The notes: a model not told the origin generated them from the letters alone. A stretch of 64,000 nucleotides of DNA from Deminuibacter soli (GCF_003412455.1 NZ_QTJU01000015.1:17831-81830), one strand, 5' to 3'. Positions 43,336 through 59,128 are shown, numbered from the stretch's first letter. Numbers and translations are program-made.

Positions 43336-43749
43336 ATGACCAACCCCAGGAAAAAAATACTGATTGCTGACGACGACCCCGATGACCGCGAGATGCTGAT
43401 AGAATTTATCACAGGCATTGAACCCGGCATACAAATCAGCGCTGTGAACAATGGCCAGCAGGCATTACAGTACCTGGCCCGGCTGCCGGACGAAGCCTTA
43501 CCCAACCTGTTAGTGCTTGATTATAAAATGCCGATGCTGAATGCCAGTGAAGTGCTGGAAAAACTGGCCATAGAAACCCGCTATAACAGCATCAGCAAAG
43601 TGGTGTGGAGCACTTCGCAACAGCAGGATGGTTTAAACCGCTGCATCAACGCAGGCGCTGTGAGGTACTTTATAAAACCCGGCAGCACCAATGCATTACG
43701 GCAGCTTGCCACCGAAATGCTGCAACTCATTACATCCGTGAAACGTTAG
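43336..43749 (+). CDS. Single-domain response regulator (CheY-like)
   Basis: A 137-residue receiver with no output domain: acidic pocket ADDDPDD (11-17), phospho-acceptor Asp62 in LLVLDYKMPML, Ser/Thr in VVWSTSQQQ and Lys in FIKPGS. It resembles the Rcp1-like receivers (DDDPDDREM form) that work with bacteriophytochrome or PAS kinases. Its stop codon overlaps that of the convergent PAS kinase gene by 4 bp, and a phosphotransfer partnership is likely although the genes are not cotranscribed. Confidence 0.93.
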   Translation: MTNPRKKILIADDDPDDREMLIEFITGIEPGIQISAVNNGQQALQYLARLPDEALPNLLVLDYKMPMLNASEVLEKLAIETRYNSISKVVWSTSQQQDGLNRCINAGAVRYFIKPGSTNALRQLATEMLQLITSVKR

Positions 43750-44906
43750 GTTGCAGGAAAATACAATTCAAACAGGGCGCCTTCGCCCGGAACACCGGTG
43801 GCGCGTATAAAGCCGTGGTGATTGTCCATTATTTTTTTGCAGATGGAAAGGCCGATGCCCGTACCTGCATAGCTGTCGCGCCCATGCAGGCGCTCAAACA
43901 ATCCGAATATTTTTTCACTGTGCATGGCATCGAAACCAATGCCATTGTCGCGCAGCGAAATGCGGTAAAACTGTTTGGCTGCATACTCACTTTCTTTCTC
44001 CGGCTGTGGATTATCGATGGTTTCTGCAGACAGGCGTATTTCCAGTTGCCTGCCGGGGTAGTGATATTTCAGCGAATTGCTTACAAGGTTCATGAACAGC
44101 TGCCGTACCTGGAACGGCACTCCTTTTATCACGGGAAGTGCATCGTAGCTGAACAGGGCACTGGTTTCCATTACGGCATCCTGGTAAAAAGCCGCCACTT
44201 CTTCAAAAACCTCCTTCAGGTCAACCAGCTCAAATCTTTCATCCTGTTCCGAAACACGGGTGTATGCCAGCAGGTCGTCAATCAATCCCTGCATGCGTTT
44301 GGCCGATTCTGCAGCACGCAGCAGGTAGGTGCGCTGCTTTTCTGCAGACAGGTTTTCACTGTTCTCAAGAATCGAGGAATAATAGAATTGTATTTTACGC
44401 AAAGGCTCTTTCATGTCGTGTGCCGCAGCATAGGCAAACTGCTGCAGTTCCATGTTCTGTGATTCAAGCTGCGCGGCGTATTGCTTCAGCTTGTCTTCTG
44501 TTGCTTTCCGCTCCGTAAGGTCACGTGTAACCTTGGAAAAACCAACGATAGCGTTATCGCTGTCATGCAGGGCAGTAATTACCACGCTGCCCCAGAATTT
44601 TGTACCGTCCTTGCGCACACGCCAGCCTTCATGTACTGCTTTACCCGAAAGCTTGGCCTCGTTTATCAGTTTTTCAGGCAGCCCGGCAACCTGGTCTTCC
44701 CTGGTATAGAAAGCGCGGAAATGCCTGCCTACAATCTCCTGTTCCGTATACCCTTTGATCTTTTCTGCACCGCGGTTCCAGTTCACAACAATACCATCCG
44801 GATCGAGCATCAGGATAGCATAGTCTTCCACTTCTTCTACCATCTTGTGGTATTGCTCTTCAGTAGCTTTGAAATTGCGTTTAACAGTATTTGGTCCAGG
44901 TTGCAT
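43746..44906 (-). CDS. PAS-domain sensor histidine kinase
   Basis: A 386-residue kinase with no membrane segment. PAS domain about 15-132 (YAILMLDPDGIVVNWNRGAE, GYTEQEIVGRHFRAFYTRED, ending FSKVTRDLTERK), short coiled coil (QYAAQLESQNMELQQFAYAA), dimerisation helix with the phospho-acceptor His163 in AAHDMKEPLRKI, then the ATPase domain (FMNLVSNSLKYHYPG; RDNGIGFDAMHSEKIFGLFE; GTGIGLSICKKIMDNHHG). The HDxxEPLR form and Rcp1-like partner recall bacteriophytochrome-type kinases. The signal is cytoplasmic and unknown; no haem or flavin residues can be claimed by eye. Confidence 0.93.
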   Translation of the reverse strand: MQPGPNTVKRNFKATEEQYHKMVEEVEDYAILMLDPDGIVVNWNRGAEKIKGYTEQEIVGRHFRAFYTREDQVAGLPEKLINEAKLSGKAVHEGWRVRKDGTKFWGSVVITALHDSDNAIVGFSKVTRDLTERKATEDKLKQYAAQLESQNMELQQFAYAAAHDMKEPLRKIQFYYSSILENSENLSAEKQRTYLLRAAESAKRMQGLIDDLLAYTRVSEQDERFELVDLKEVFEEVAAFYQDAVMETSALFSYDALPVIKGVPFQVRQLFMNLVSNSLKYHYPGRQLEIRLSAETIDNPQPEKESEYAAKQFYRISLRDNGIGFDAMHSEKIFGLFERLHGRDSYAGTGIGLSICKKIMDNHHGFIRATGVPGEGALFELYFPAT

Positions 44907-44997
44907 ACAGTGCAGGAAAAGTTATTGGTTGTACGTAATCAATTTTGATACCAGTAAATCACCCTTCACACTTATTCTTCACAATTGCCGCAGCAGG

Positions 44998-45393
44998 TTA
45001 CGCAGGAAAATCTTTCAGCTGTTTGGCAGGTGCGCCCTTTGTATTTTGCTGATCTTCCAGCGCCCAGCTTGCCATGGCATACAATACCGGGCGCAGCCCC
45101 TCTCCGGCCGTGGTTAAATAATATGTTACATAAGGCGGTACAACAGCTTTTGCCTCCCTGCGTACAATGCCATCTGCCTCCAGCTGCTTCAGGTTCTGGA
45201 TCAGCATTTTTTCGGTAATGGTGGGTATCAGTTTGCGCAATTCATTGTACCGTTTACCGCCCTTTAGCAGGTGAAAAAGAATAACCGGTTTCCAGTAACC
45301 GCCTATTTTATCCATTACATAAATCACCGGGCATTCACTGCGGTTGTATAGTTTGTTTTCCTGTATGGTAGAGCTTTCCTTGATGGCTGTCAT
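44998..45393 (-). CDS. HxlR family transcriptional regulator
   Basis: A 131-residue winged-helix regulator. The start at 45393 (MTAIKESSTIQENKLYNRSE) puts the family motif CPVIYVMDKIGGYWKPVILF at 21-40, as usual; longer frames run into the divergent gene and are not real. LKGGKRYNELRKLIPTITEK is the recognition region and VPPYVTYYLTTAGEGLRPVL the wing and dimer helix. Relatives such as YodB and HypR sense reactive electrophiles or oxidants through the cysteine near the N-terminus (Cys21 here). It is divergent from an NmrA-family gene whose promoter overlaps a GTACTT/AAGTAC repeat. Confidence 0.92.
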   Translation of the reverse strand: MTAIKESSTIQENKLYNRSECPVIYVMDKIGGYWKPVILFHLLKGGKRYNELRKLIPTITEKMLIQNLKQLEADGIVRREAKAVVPPYVTYYLTTAGEGLRPVLYAMASWALEDQQNTKGAPAKQLKDFPA

Positions 45394-45413
45394 AGATACA
45401 CACTTTAGGGTAA

Positions 45414-45448
45414 GTACTTGTATAAAAGTAAGTACAAAAATACCTTTG
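45414..45448 (+). promoter_or_regulatory. NmrA-gene promoter with overlapping HxlR-type operator
   Basis: -33 TTG at 45418-45420, 20-bp spacer, exact -7 TACCTTTG at 45441-45448. GTACTT (45414-45419) and AAGTAC (45430-45435) form an inverted repeat that covers the -33 element and spacer, the position expected for repression by the divergent HxlR protein. Confidence 0.7.
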
Positions 45449-45469
45449 GCGCAGAAAAAAGAAAAATAT

Positions 45470-46354
45470 ATGAAAATCGTACTTACCGGATCGTTAGGCA
45501 ATATCAGCAAGCCCCTGGCCATACAATTAATCGCTGCCCGCAACCAGGTTACCATTGTCAGCAGCCAGGCTGCCAAAGCCGCCGCCATCGAAGCAATCGG
45601 CGCTGCAGCAGCCATTGGCTCGGTAGAAGATGCCGCTTTTCTTACCGGCGTGTTTACCGGCGCAGATGTGGTATATACCATGATTCCACCCAATTTCGGT
45701 GTACCCGATCTGCGTGCCTACATGGGCCGTGTAGGCAACAGTTACGCAACTGCCATTAAAAACGCAGGCATTACCCGCGTGGTAAACCTCAGCAGCATCG
45801 GTGCCCATCTCAGTGAAGGAACCGGCCCCATCAAGGGCGTGCACGATACCGAACTGCTGCTGAACCAGCTGCCGGGTGTAGCCGTAAAACACCTGCGCGC
45901 ACCGTTTTTCTTTACCAACTTCTTCAACGATATTCCCATGATCAAACACCAGGGCATTATGGGCGCCAACTACCCGGCAGCAACAAGACTGGTAATGGTA
46001 CACCCGGAAGATATCGCTGCCGCTGTAGCGGAAGAAATACAGCTCCCATTCAATGGCAAAACCGTGCGTTACCTGGCCAGTGATGAAAGCACACCCGGCG
46101 AAGCAGCTAAACTGTTGGGAAACGCCATCGGGAAACCCGGTTTACCATGGGTTACTTTTACCGATGAACAGGCGCTCAATGGCATGCTGCAGGCAGGCAT
46201 ACCGCAGGAAATGGCGGAGAATTTTACCGAAATGGGCACTGCACTGCGTGCAGGTAAACTATGGGAAGATTTTGACAACCACCAGCCTGCCAGCCGGGGC
46301 AAATGGAGGTTAGCTGATTTTGCAACAGTATTCGCCGCAGCTTATAATAACTAA
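45470..46354 (+). CDS. NmrA-family NAD(P)-binding protein
   Basis: A 294-residue atypical SDR-fold protein; the start at 45470 begins directly with the cofactor loop MKIVLTGSLGNISKPLAIQL. Further features are VTIVSSQAAKAAAIEAIGAA, DVVYTMIPPNFGVPDLRAYM and ITRVVNLSSIGAHLSEGTGP. The catalytic YxxxK of classical SDRs is absent, as in NmrA/QOR2-like proteins, which act as redox sensors or quinone/NADPH-dependent reductases. Pairing with a divergent HxlR regulator is frequent in Bacteroidota and suggests induction by electrophiles or quinones; this is inference from the family. Confidence 0.9.
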   Translation: MKIVLTGSLGNISKPLAIQLIAARNQVTIVSSQAAKAAAIEAIGAAAAIGSVEDAAFLTGVFTGADVVYTMIPPNFGVPDLRAYMGRVGNSYATAIKNAGITRVVNLSSIGAHLSEGTGPIKGVHDTELLLNQLPGVAVKHLRAPFFFTNFFNDIPMIKHQGIMGANYPAATRLVMVHPEDIAAAVAEEIQLPFNGKTVRYLASDESTPGEAAKLLGNAIGKPGLPWVTFTDEQALNGMLQAGIPQEMAENFTEMGTALRAGKLWEDFDNHQPASRGKWRLADFATVFAAAYNN

Positions 46355-46378
46355 ATTGTTATAAAAGGAATTTATATT

Positions 46379-46414
46379 ATCAAAGCCCGTCAGCATGATG
46401 GGCTTTGATTTATT
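46379..46414 (+). terminator. Rho-independent terminator of the NmrA gene
   Basis: ATCAAAGCCC (46379-46388) pairs with GGGCTTTGAT (46400-46409), stem extended inward, then TTATT. It begins 25 bp after the stop codon. Confidence 0.87.
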
Positions 46415-46455
46415 CCCGCCAACAATTCCATTACCCGACTGGCGCAGCAGCTACC

Positions 46456-46488
46456 TTGTATTTTTAGCCACAATAAATACTAGCTTTG
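46456..46488 (+). promoter_or_regulatory. Promoter of the GNAT-ankyrin gene
   Basis: -33 TTG at 46456-46458, 22-bp spacer, exact -7 TAGCTTTG at 46481-46488. The ATG at 46513 lies 25 bp further, which excludes a TTG start at 46486. Confidence 0.6.
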
Positions 46489-46512
46489 GTTGCAGCACCA
46501 AAAAGTAACGCT

Positions 46513-47787
46513 ATGCTTACCAACGCCACCATGCAGCAGCTGGAACAGGCAGCAGCCGACAACTACAAACAGCTGGCATGCCTCGAAGCATTGTCCTGCG
46601 GAGGCGAGGTACAGGAAAAGGACGGACTTATGTGGACCTATTCCGGCCCAGACCGGGGTGCATCAATCCTGTTTCCGGCGTTGACCGAACAAAACGCGCC
46701 GGTTATACTGGATACAATAATGGACTATTATCGCGCCCATCCGCCCGCTGATGGCGGCTGCTGGTCGCTATCCCCTGCACAACCTGCGCATCTTGCGGCA
46801 TACCTGCTGGCACGCGGTTTTCAGCCAGGCTGGCTTCCGTACTGGATGGCACTTGATCTGGAAGCGATCAATGATCAACATACAACACCGGCGGATTTAC
46901 AAATAACACCGGATAATGATACAAACATTCAGCACCTGGCAGATCTGCCTTACGCTGCCAGCACCAATATGATTTCACAGGCTTTCCGTGATAGAAATCC
47001 CGCGAAAGCACAACGTTTCCTGGCCACTTACCAGGGCGCAGTAGCCGGTCAGAGCGCCGTGTTTTTCAGCACCGGGACATTGGGTGTTGCGGGCATTTAC
47101 AATGTGGGCGTACAACCCAACGCGCGCGGCAAAGGCATTGGCAAAGCCGTTACCCTTGCGGCCTGTTTGCATGCAAAAGAACAAGGTTACCGCTACGCCA
47201 TTCTCAATGCAACAGATATGGGTCGCCATATTTATACGCCACTCGGTTTTCAATGGACGGGGGATGGCATTACCTGGTGGCTCGCAGGCAAACGATACCT
47301 GACACATCCGCCATCCCGGCAACAAATTGCGTTGGCAGAAGCCACCGGTAAAGGCGATACCGCAGCATTGGATCATTTGGCCAACACGCTTACACCGGCA
47401 GCACTCAACACGCCCCTTACCAACAAAATGACGCTGATGGAACTGGCTGTGCATTGCAAACAGCCCGCAACCGCAGAATGGTTGATCGCGCACGGCGCAT
47501 TGTATACTGCCATCAATGCATGGGACCTCGGCTGGCAGGAGCGCTGTGCCGCATTGCTTGCACAAAATCCGCAGGAGGTAAACCGGCGCTACCGCGAAGG
47601 AAATATTACCCTGCTGCATATGGCCATACAACGCAACGATACGGCACTGGCCAAACTCGCACTCGCTGCCAATCCTGATCTTACCTTGCGTGACAGCTGG
47701 CACAACAGCACGCCATTGGGCTGGGCCATGTTCTTTGAACGTGCGGCTGTTGCTGCAATGATTAAAGCACAGGGTGGCACACAATAA
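46513..47787 (+). CDS. GNAT acetyltransferase fused to ankyrin repeats
   Basis: A 424-residue protein with an unusual domain order. Residues about 1-130 are an N-terminal GNAT-like half (SILFPALTEQNAPVILDTIM; LAAYLLARGFQPGWLPYWMA). About 145-270 hold a GNAT domain with the acetyl-CoA loop VQPNARGKGIGKAVTLAACL and RHIYTPLGFQWTGDGITWWL. About 275-424 are ankyrin repeats: LTNKMTLMELAVHCKQPATA-type, GNITLLHMAIQRNDTALAKL and STPLGWAMFFERAAVAAMIK. Ankyrins bind proteins, so a protein substrate or partner is likely. The gene is alone between two terminators or promoters and has no obvious operon partner. GNAT-ankyrin fusions are found scattered in Bacteroidota but their role is not known to me. Confidence 0.87.
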   Translation: MLTNATMQQLEQAAADNYKQLACLEALSCGGEVQEKDGLMWTYSGPDRGASILFPALTEQNAPVILDTIMDYYRAHPPADGGCWSLSPAQPAHLAAYLLARGFQPGWLPYWMALDLEAINDQHTTPADLQITPDNDTNIQHLADLPYAASTNMISQAFRDRNPAKAQRFLATYQGAVAGQSAVFFSTGTLGVAGIYNVGVQPNARGKGIGKAVTLAACLHAKEQGYRYAILNATDMGRHIYTPLGFQWTGDGITWWLAGKRYLTHPPSRQQIALAEATGKGDTAALDHLANTLTPAALNTPLTNKMTLMELAVHCKQPATAEWLIAHGALYTAINAWDLGWQERCAALLAQNPQEVNRRYREGNITLLHMAIQRNDTALAKLALAANPDLTLRDSWHNSTPLGWAMFFERAAVAAMIKAQGGTQ

Positions 47788-47934
47788 CATTGTAAGCTGA
47801 AAGCGTTTGCCCGGGCGATGGCAGAAGGATGCTGGCAGTGCCCGGTCGGCTAATCTGTTATAATTAGTTTAACAACAACTGTTTAAACATTACTACACAT
47901 TTTATTTAAATACTGCTCGATAATTGCAGCTCGA

Positions 47935-47970
47935 TTTGATAATAAGTAAATGAACATTTACTTATCTTTG
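47935..47970 (+). promoter_or_regulatory. TetR-gene promoter with palindromic operator
   Basis: TTTG at 47935-47938 and exact -7 TATCTTTG at 47963-47970, spacer 24 bp. Between them lies AAGTAAATG-AA-CATTTACTT (47944-47963), a 9-bp perfect inverted repeat touching the -7 box: a typical TetR operator for self-repression of the regulator and the following flavoprotein gene. Confidence 0.75.
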
Positions 47971-47996
47971 TGCACTCAAAGGTAAAATTGTCAATT

Positions 47997-48596
47997 ATGC
48001 GCCCCAGGAACGAAGCGAAAGAAAATGCCATCCGCAGCATTGCGTTGGAAATTATTGCAAAGGAAGGGCTGGAAAACCTGAGCATGCAGAAGCTGGCCAA
48101 AGCAGCAAATATTTCGCCCCGTACCATTTATATCAAATACGAAAGCAAAGACGACCTGCTTATCAAATTATTCATCAATGATGTACTGGGCGCTTATGAA
48201 CAAGCCGTGCTGAAAGATTTTAACGAGGACATCGATTTTGTGAACGGCGTGCAACAGCTCTGGAACAATGCCTTTGCCTACCTCACTGCCAACAGGCATG
48301 CATTTGCACTTATTCAATATGGCAAGTCATCTCCCCTGTTGAACAACGCCTTTAAAAAGGAGAACATCATACAAGGGCAATTTTTTGCACCGGTGCACCG
48401 CTTTCTCGAAGCACAGGTAAAAGCAGGCACTATACGCAACCTTCCGCAGGATGTGCACCGTGCCCTGTTGTTTTCACCACTGTTAGATCTCGTAAACGAA
48501 TATTTTGATCATGCTGAAAGACCGGTACAAATCATCACCCAGGCTGTATTGAAGGAATGTTGTGAAGCGGTAACAAAAGGCATGATGAAACCATAA
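47997..48596 (+). CDS. TetR/AcrR family transcriptional repressor
   Basis: A 199-residue TetR-type repressor: DNA-binding HTH at about 10-55 (NAIRSIALEIIAKEGLENLS, MQKLAKAANISPRTIYIKYE, SKDDLL), then an all-helical ligand domain (FVNGVQQLWNNAFAYLTANR). The ATG at 47997 is chosen because a GTG at 47970 overlaps the -7 box. The TetX-like monooxygenase follows after 10 bp, so they form one operon controlled from the palindrome at 47944-47963. The inducer is probably the substrate of the monooxygenase or a related compound; this is inference. Confidence 0.92.
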   Translation: MRPRNEAKENAIRSIALEIIAKEGLENLSMQKLAKAANISPRTIYIKYESKDDLLIKLFINDVLGAYEQAVLKDFNEDIDFVNGVQQLWNNAFAYLTANRHAFALIQYGKSSPLLNNAFKKENIIQGQFFAPVHRFLEAQVKAGTIRNLPQDVHRALLFSPLLDLVNEYFDHAERPVQIITQAVLKECCEAVTKGMMKP

Positions 48597-48606
48597 AAAT
48601 TAAAAC

Positions 48607-49767
48607 ATGAACCCAACTACCAACCAACACATTGCCATTATAGGCGGAGGCCCCGGTGGCCTCACACTGGCAAGATTATTACAGATGAATGGCGCCACTG
48701 TAACCGTATACGAACGTGATGCCAACAGGGAAGTACGCGTACAGGGCGCTACGCTTGATTTGCACTACGAATCGGGCCTGAAAGCTTTGGAGAAAGCAGG
48801 CCTGATGGATGCTTTTAAAGCCAGCTATCGTCCCGGTGCAGACAAGCTCTGCATTACTGACAAACATGCCCATATTGTTTTTGATGAATACGGCGGCAAC
48901 GATGCAGATCTTGCTCCCGAACATTTTCGCCCTGAAATTGACCGTGGTCCATTAAGAAACCTATTGCTCAATTCATTGCAACCGGGCACCGTGGTATGGG
49001 ATAGCCAGTTTGTTGCCCTTACACGGCAGCACGACGGTATTACACTATCCTTTAAAAATGGAACAACAGCGCAAGCAGACATCGTTATTGCAGCCGATGG
49101 CGCCAATTCAAAAATACGTCCTTACATCACGGGCATTCAGCCCTTTTATGCAGGTATAACTGTAGTGGAAGGAGCCGTGTATGATGCAGCAAAAGCAACA
49201 CCCAATATATTTAAATTGCTAAACGGGGGAAAGATTTTCGCCCTGGGTGACGAGAAAACATTGATCGTAAGTTCAAAGGGAGATGGCAGCCTGGTATTTT
49301 ATACAGCCTGCAAAACACCGGAAACATGGGTAAGCGACAGCGGTATCAATTTCGCAGACAAGGCACAGGTTTTTGCCTGGTTTAAAGCCACTTTCACCGG
49401 CTGGGATACCATATGGGATGAACTGTTTGAAAATGCTTACGAAAGTTTTATACCGCGTCCGCAGTATTGCATGCCGTTAAATCAAACCTGGGAAGCATTA
49501 CCCAATTTAACCATGCTGGGTGATGCCGCACACCTGATGCCGCCCTTTGCCGGTGAAGGCGTAAACATGGCCATGCAGGATGCATTGGAATTGGCAGAAC
49601 ACCTGCTTAACCCTGCCCATGCAAACACTCATACAGCCATAGCCGCCTACGAACAACAAATGCGCACCAGGGCCGCAGCTATCGGACAAATTACCCTGGA
49701 TCAAACGGCTTCACTGCATTCCGAAAATGCTATTAAGGAATTACTTGCCATGTTTAAACCGGAGTGA
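48607..49767 (+). CDS. TetX-like FAD-dependent monooxygenase
   Basis: A 386-residue class A flavoprotein monooxygenase. FAD motifs: IAIIGGGPGGLTLARLLQMN (9-28), ATVTVYERDANREVRVQGAT with LDLHYESG, DIVIAADGANSKIRPYITG, and LTMLGDAAHLMPPFAGEGVN near 300-320. Order and wording follow the tetracycline-inactivating TetX proteins closely by eye (GTLDLHxxSG, PEIxRxxLRxxLLNSL, GDAAHLMPPFAGxGVN, YEQQM, and ending in MFKP). The middle substrate region differs more (KLLNGGKIFALGDEKTLIVS), so activity on tetracyclines cannot be assumed; other aromatic compounds are possible. TetR operon context supports a detoxification role. No mobile element is next to it. Confidence 0.85.
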   Translation: MNPTTNQHIAIIGGGPGGLTLARLLQMNGATVTVYERDANREVRVQGATLDLHYESGLKALEKAGLMDAFKASYRPGADKLCITDKHAHIVFDEYGGNDADLAPEHFRPEIDRGPLRNLLLNSLQPGTVVWDSQFVALTRQHDGITLSFKNGTTAQADIVIAADGANSKIRPYITGIQPFYAGITVVEGAVYDAAKATPNIFKLLNGGKIFALGDEKTLIVSSKGDGSLVFYTACKTPETWVSDSGINFADKAQVFAWFKATFTGWDTIWDELFENAYESFIPRPQYCMPLNQTWEALPNLTMLGDAAHLMPPFAGEGVNMAMQDALELAEHLLNPAHANTHTAIAAYEQQMRTRAAAIGQITLDQTASLHSENAIKELLAMFKPE

Positions 49768-49780
49768 AATTAATTTTAAC

Positions 49781-49825
49781 AGGAAGTGTGAATGGCAGTT
49801 GAATCTGCTGCCATTCACACTTCCT
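49781..49825. terminator. Two-way terminator, 18-bp perfect stem
   Basis: AGGAAGTGTGAATGGCAG (49781-49798) pairs without mismatch with CTGCCATTCACACTTCCT (49808-49825) around a 9-base loop. It lies between convergent genes and overlaps the stop codon of the response regulator. T runs are weak on both sides. Confidence 0.75.
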
Positions 49826-50273
49826 ATGCCTTTATCACAAACTGCGACAACGTTGGATAAAACAGCATCTGCTTCCAGTTGATGGACAAAATGCGTTCGA
49901 GTATGCTTTTGAGATCGCCGATGCTGTTGGGTTTCACCGCGAACAGGTTGGTGCCTTCCCGGTAGCAGAACTCAATTTCCTTGAGATCGTTGAGCGAAGA
50001 ATATACAATGATGGGAACCGAATCATACGCGCTGTTGGCCCGTATTTCCCGGATGCACTGCCTGCCGTCTTTACAGGGCATCAGCAAATCGAGAAACAAT
50101 AAATCAGGATTCTTTTCCTGGAGTAACTGCATCAGAATTTCACCGTCTTTCGCACGCTTCAGCGATACACGTATGGCAATTTCCTCCAGCGCAAGAGAAA
50201 AGATGAGGTAATCATCGTCGTCGTCTTCTGCCAGCAAAACATAAGTAGGATCCTGTTCCTTTATCATTTCCAT
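49824..50273 (-). CDS. Single-domain response regulator
   Basis: A 149-residue CheY-like receiver with no output domain, from the ATG at 50273 (MEMIKEQDPTYVLLAEDDDD); an upstream ATG at 50309 is possible but adds an unlikely MVVFLVAKKRLF. Acidic pocket AEDDDDD (15-21), phospho-acceptor Asp62 in LLFLDLLMPCKDG, Ser in IIVYSSLNDL, Lys in FAVKPNS. It is of the Rcp1-like type as at 43.3 kb but clearly diverged. The last 20 residues (WKQMLFYPTLSQFVIKA) extend beyond the receiver. No kinase is directly adjacent; those at 44 and 52 kb are candidates. Confidence 0.92.
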   Translation of the reverse strand: MEMIKEQDPTYVLLAEDDDDDYLIFSLALEEIAIRVSLKRAKDGEILMQLLQEKNPDLLFLDLLMPCKDGRQCIREIRANSAYDSVPIIVYSSLNDLKEIEFCYREGTNLFAVKPNSIGDLKSILERILSINWKQMLFYPTLSQFVIKA

Positions 50274-50391
50274 AAACAAACGCTTTTTAGCAACTAAAAA
50301 TACCACCATAATGTGCTAGTGCTAGATGCTAAATATAAATCAACACCAAAAATAAACACAAATTATTTATATGTCTGCTCCCCGGCCGGTT

Positions 50392-51300
50392 TTATTGCAT
50401 CTGCCTGCTCACCGGGTACACCACAATGTGAAGAATAACCGGGTATTCCTTTTTGATATGCGCAATCAACTGCTCAATGGTAGCCGTAATCTGCTGCGTG
50501 GTAAGATCGTTGTGAAAGGTAACCGTTAGTATCAGCAGCACTTCCTCCGGACCAAGATACATGGAAAACACTTTCTGCACTTTGTTTACAGCGGGTTCAT
50601 TTTCGGTGAGCGCTATTAGCTTTTGCCGGGTGCCGGCACCAATGCCTTCGCCCATGAGCAGACTTTTACTTTCACGCGCCAGTATAATGGAAGTAAACAC
50701 CAGCAAAACACCCACCAGCGTAGTGGCCACGCCGTCGAGTACCGGCAGGTGCAGGTGCTGGTTCAGGTACTGGCATACCAGCACAATCAGCAGACCGAGC
50801 ACAGCTGCACCATCTTCAAACAATACCAGGAAACGGGATGGGTCTTTACTGCGTTTAATGGCCTGCCACCAGCTTTGCTCGCCACGGGTTTTATTGAATT
50901 CTTTTGCCGCAATCACCAGCGAACTGCCTTCAAATAAAATAGACAGGATTAATACCACGTAGTTCCAGGAAGGGTCTTCAATCGCCTGCGGATGGCGTAT
51001 ATGCAGGTAACCCTGGTAAATAGAAATACCGCCGCCCAGCCCGAAAATGAGCATTGACACAATAAACGACCAGAAATACAACTCACGCCCATATCCAAAT
51101 GGATGCAGCTCATCGGGTGGCTGCCTGCTTTTATGAATACCCAGCAGCAACAGCAATTCATTAATGGTATCTACCAGCGAATGCACCCCTTCAGCAAACA
51201 TTGAGCTGCTGTTGGTAAATGCACCGGCAACAAATTTTGTAACGGCAATCAGCACATTTGCTGCCAATGCACTGTACACTGATTTCTGCGATGTAGGCAT
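50392..51300 (-). CDS. Cation diffusion facilitator (CDF) transporter
   Basis: A 302-residue metal/proton antiporter from the ATG at 51300 (MPTSQKSVYSALAANVLIAV); the ATG at 51333 is less likely. Six helices and a short cytosolic ferredoxin-like tail. Metal-site residues can be seen: FAEGVHSLVDTINELLLLLG in helix 2 (His and Asp) and RFLVLFEDGAAVLGLLIVLV in helix 5 (Glu-Asp). The loop DELHPFGYGRELYFWSFIVS is the family signature. The helix 2 site reads HxxxD rather than DxxxD, more like Zn-selective than Fe/Mn-selective members; the metal remains uncertain. It may be transcribed after the receiver-kinase gene, but a hairpin lies between them. Confidence 0.92.
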   Translation of the reverse strand: MPTSQKSVYSALAANVLIAVTKFVAGAFTNSSSMFAEGVHSLVDTINELLLLLGIHKSRQPPDELHPFGYGRELYFWSFIVSMLIFGLGGGISIYQGYLHIRHPQAIEDPSWNYVVLILSILFEGSSLVIAAKEFNKTRGEQSWWQAIKRSKDPSRFLVLFEDGAAVLGLLIVLVCQYLNQHLHLPVLDGVATTLVGVLLVFTSIILARESKSLLMGEGIGAGTRQKLIALTENEPAVNKVQKVFSMYLGPEEVLLILTVTFHNDLTTQQITATIEQLIAHIKKEYPVILHIVVYPVSRQMQ

Positions 51301-51315
51301 AGCTGTTATTAACGA

Positions 51316-51341
51316 CAGCGCCGGTGCATACACCGGCGCTG
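51316..51341 (-). terminator. Hairpin between receiver-kinase and CDF genes
   Basis: CAGCGCCGGTG (51316-51326) pairs perfectly with CACCGGCGCTG (51331-51341), 4-base loop, 57 bp after the receiver-kinase stop. No T run follows on the minus strand. Confidence 0.6.
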
Positions 51342-51398
51342 ATCAATTTATTAACTATTCAATGCCCTGAAAGTTGTAGTGTCAGGCTGTTTTTTTAC

Positions 51399-52667
<1,269 letters not shown>

Positions 52668-52698
52668 TTTACGCTTGACTGTTGGGTTAGGTTTGGGG

Positions 52699-59094
<6,396 letters not shown>

Positions 59095-59128
59095 AGTTCA
59101 GTGGTTATTGGGATTAGCGTTTTATACA

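Noticed and set aside
45394..45693. An upstream extension of the HxlR gene to 45693
   Set aside because: It would run through the promoter and 75 codons of the NmrA gene and give an N-terminus unlike any HxlR protein.
47970..47996. GTG start for the TetR gene
   Set aside because: It overlaps the last base of the -7 box, so it would not be transcribed; the ATG at 47997 gives the usual TetR N-terminus.
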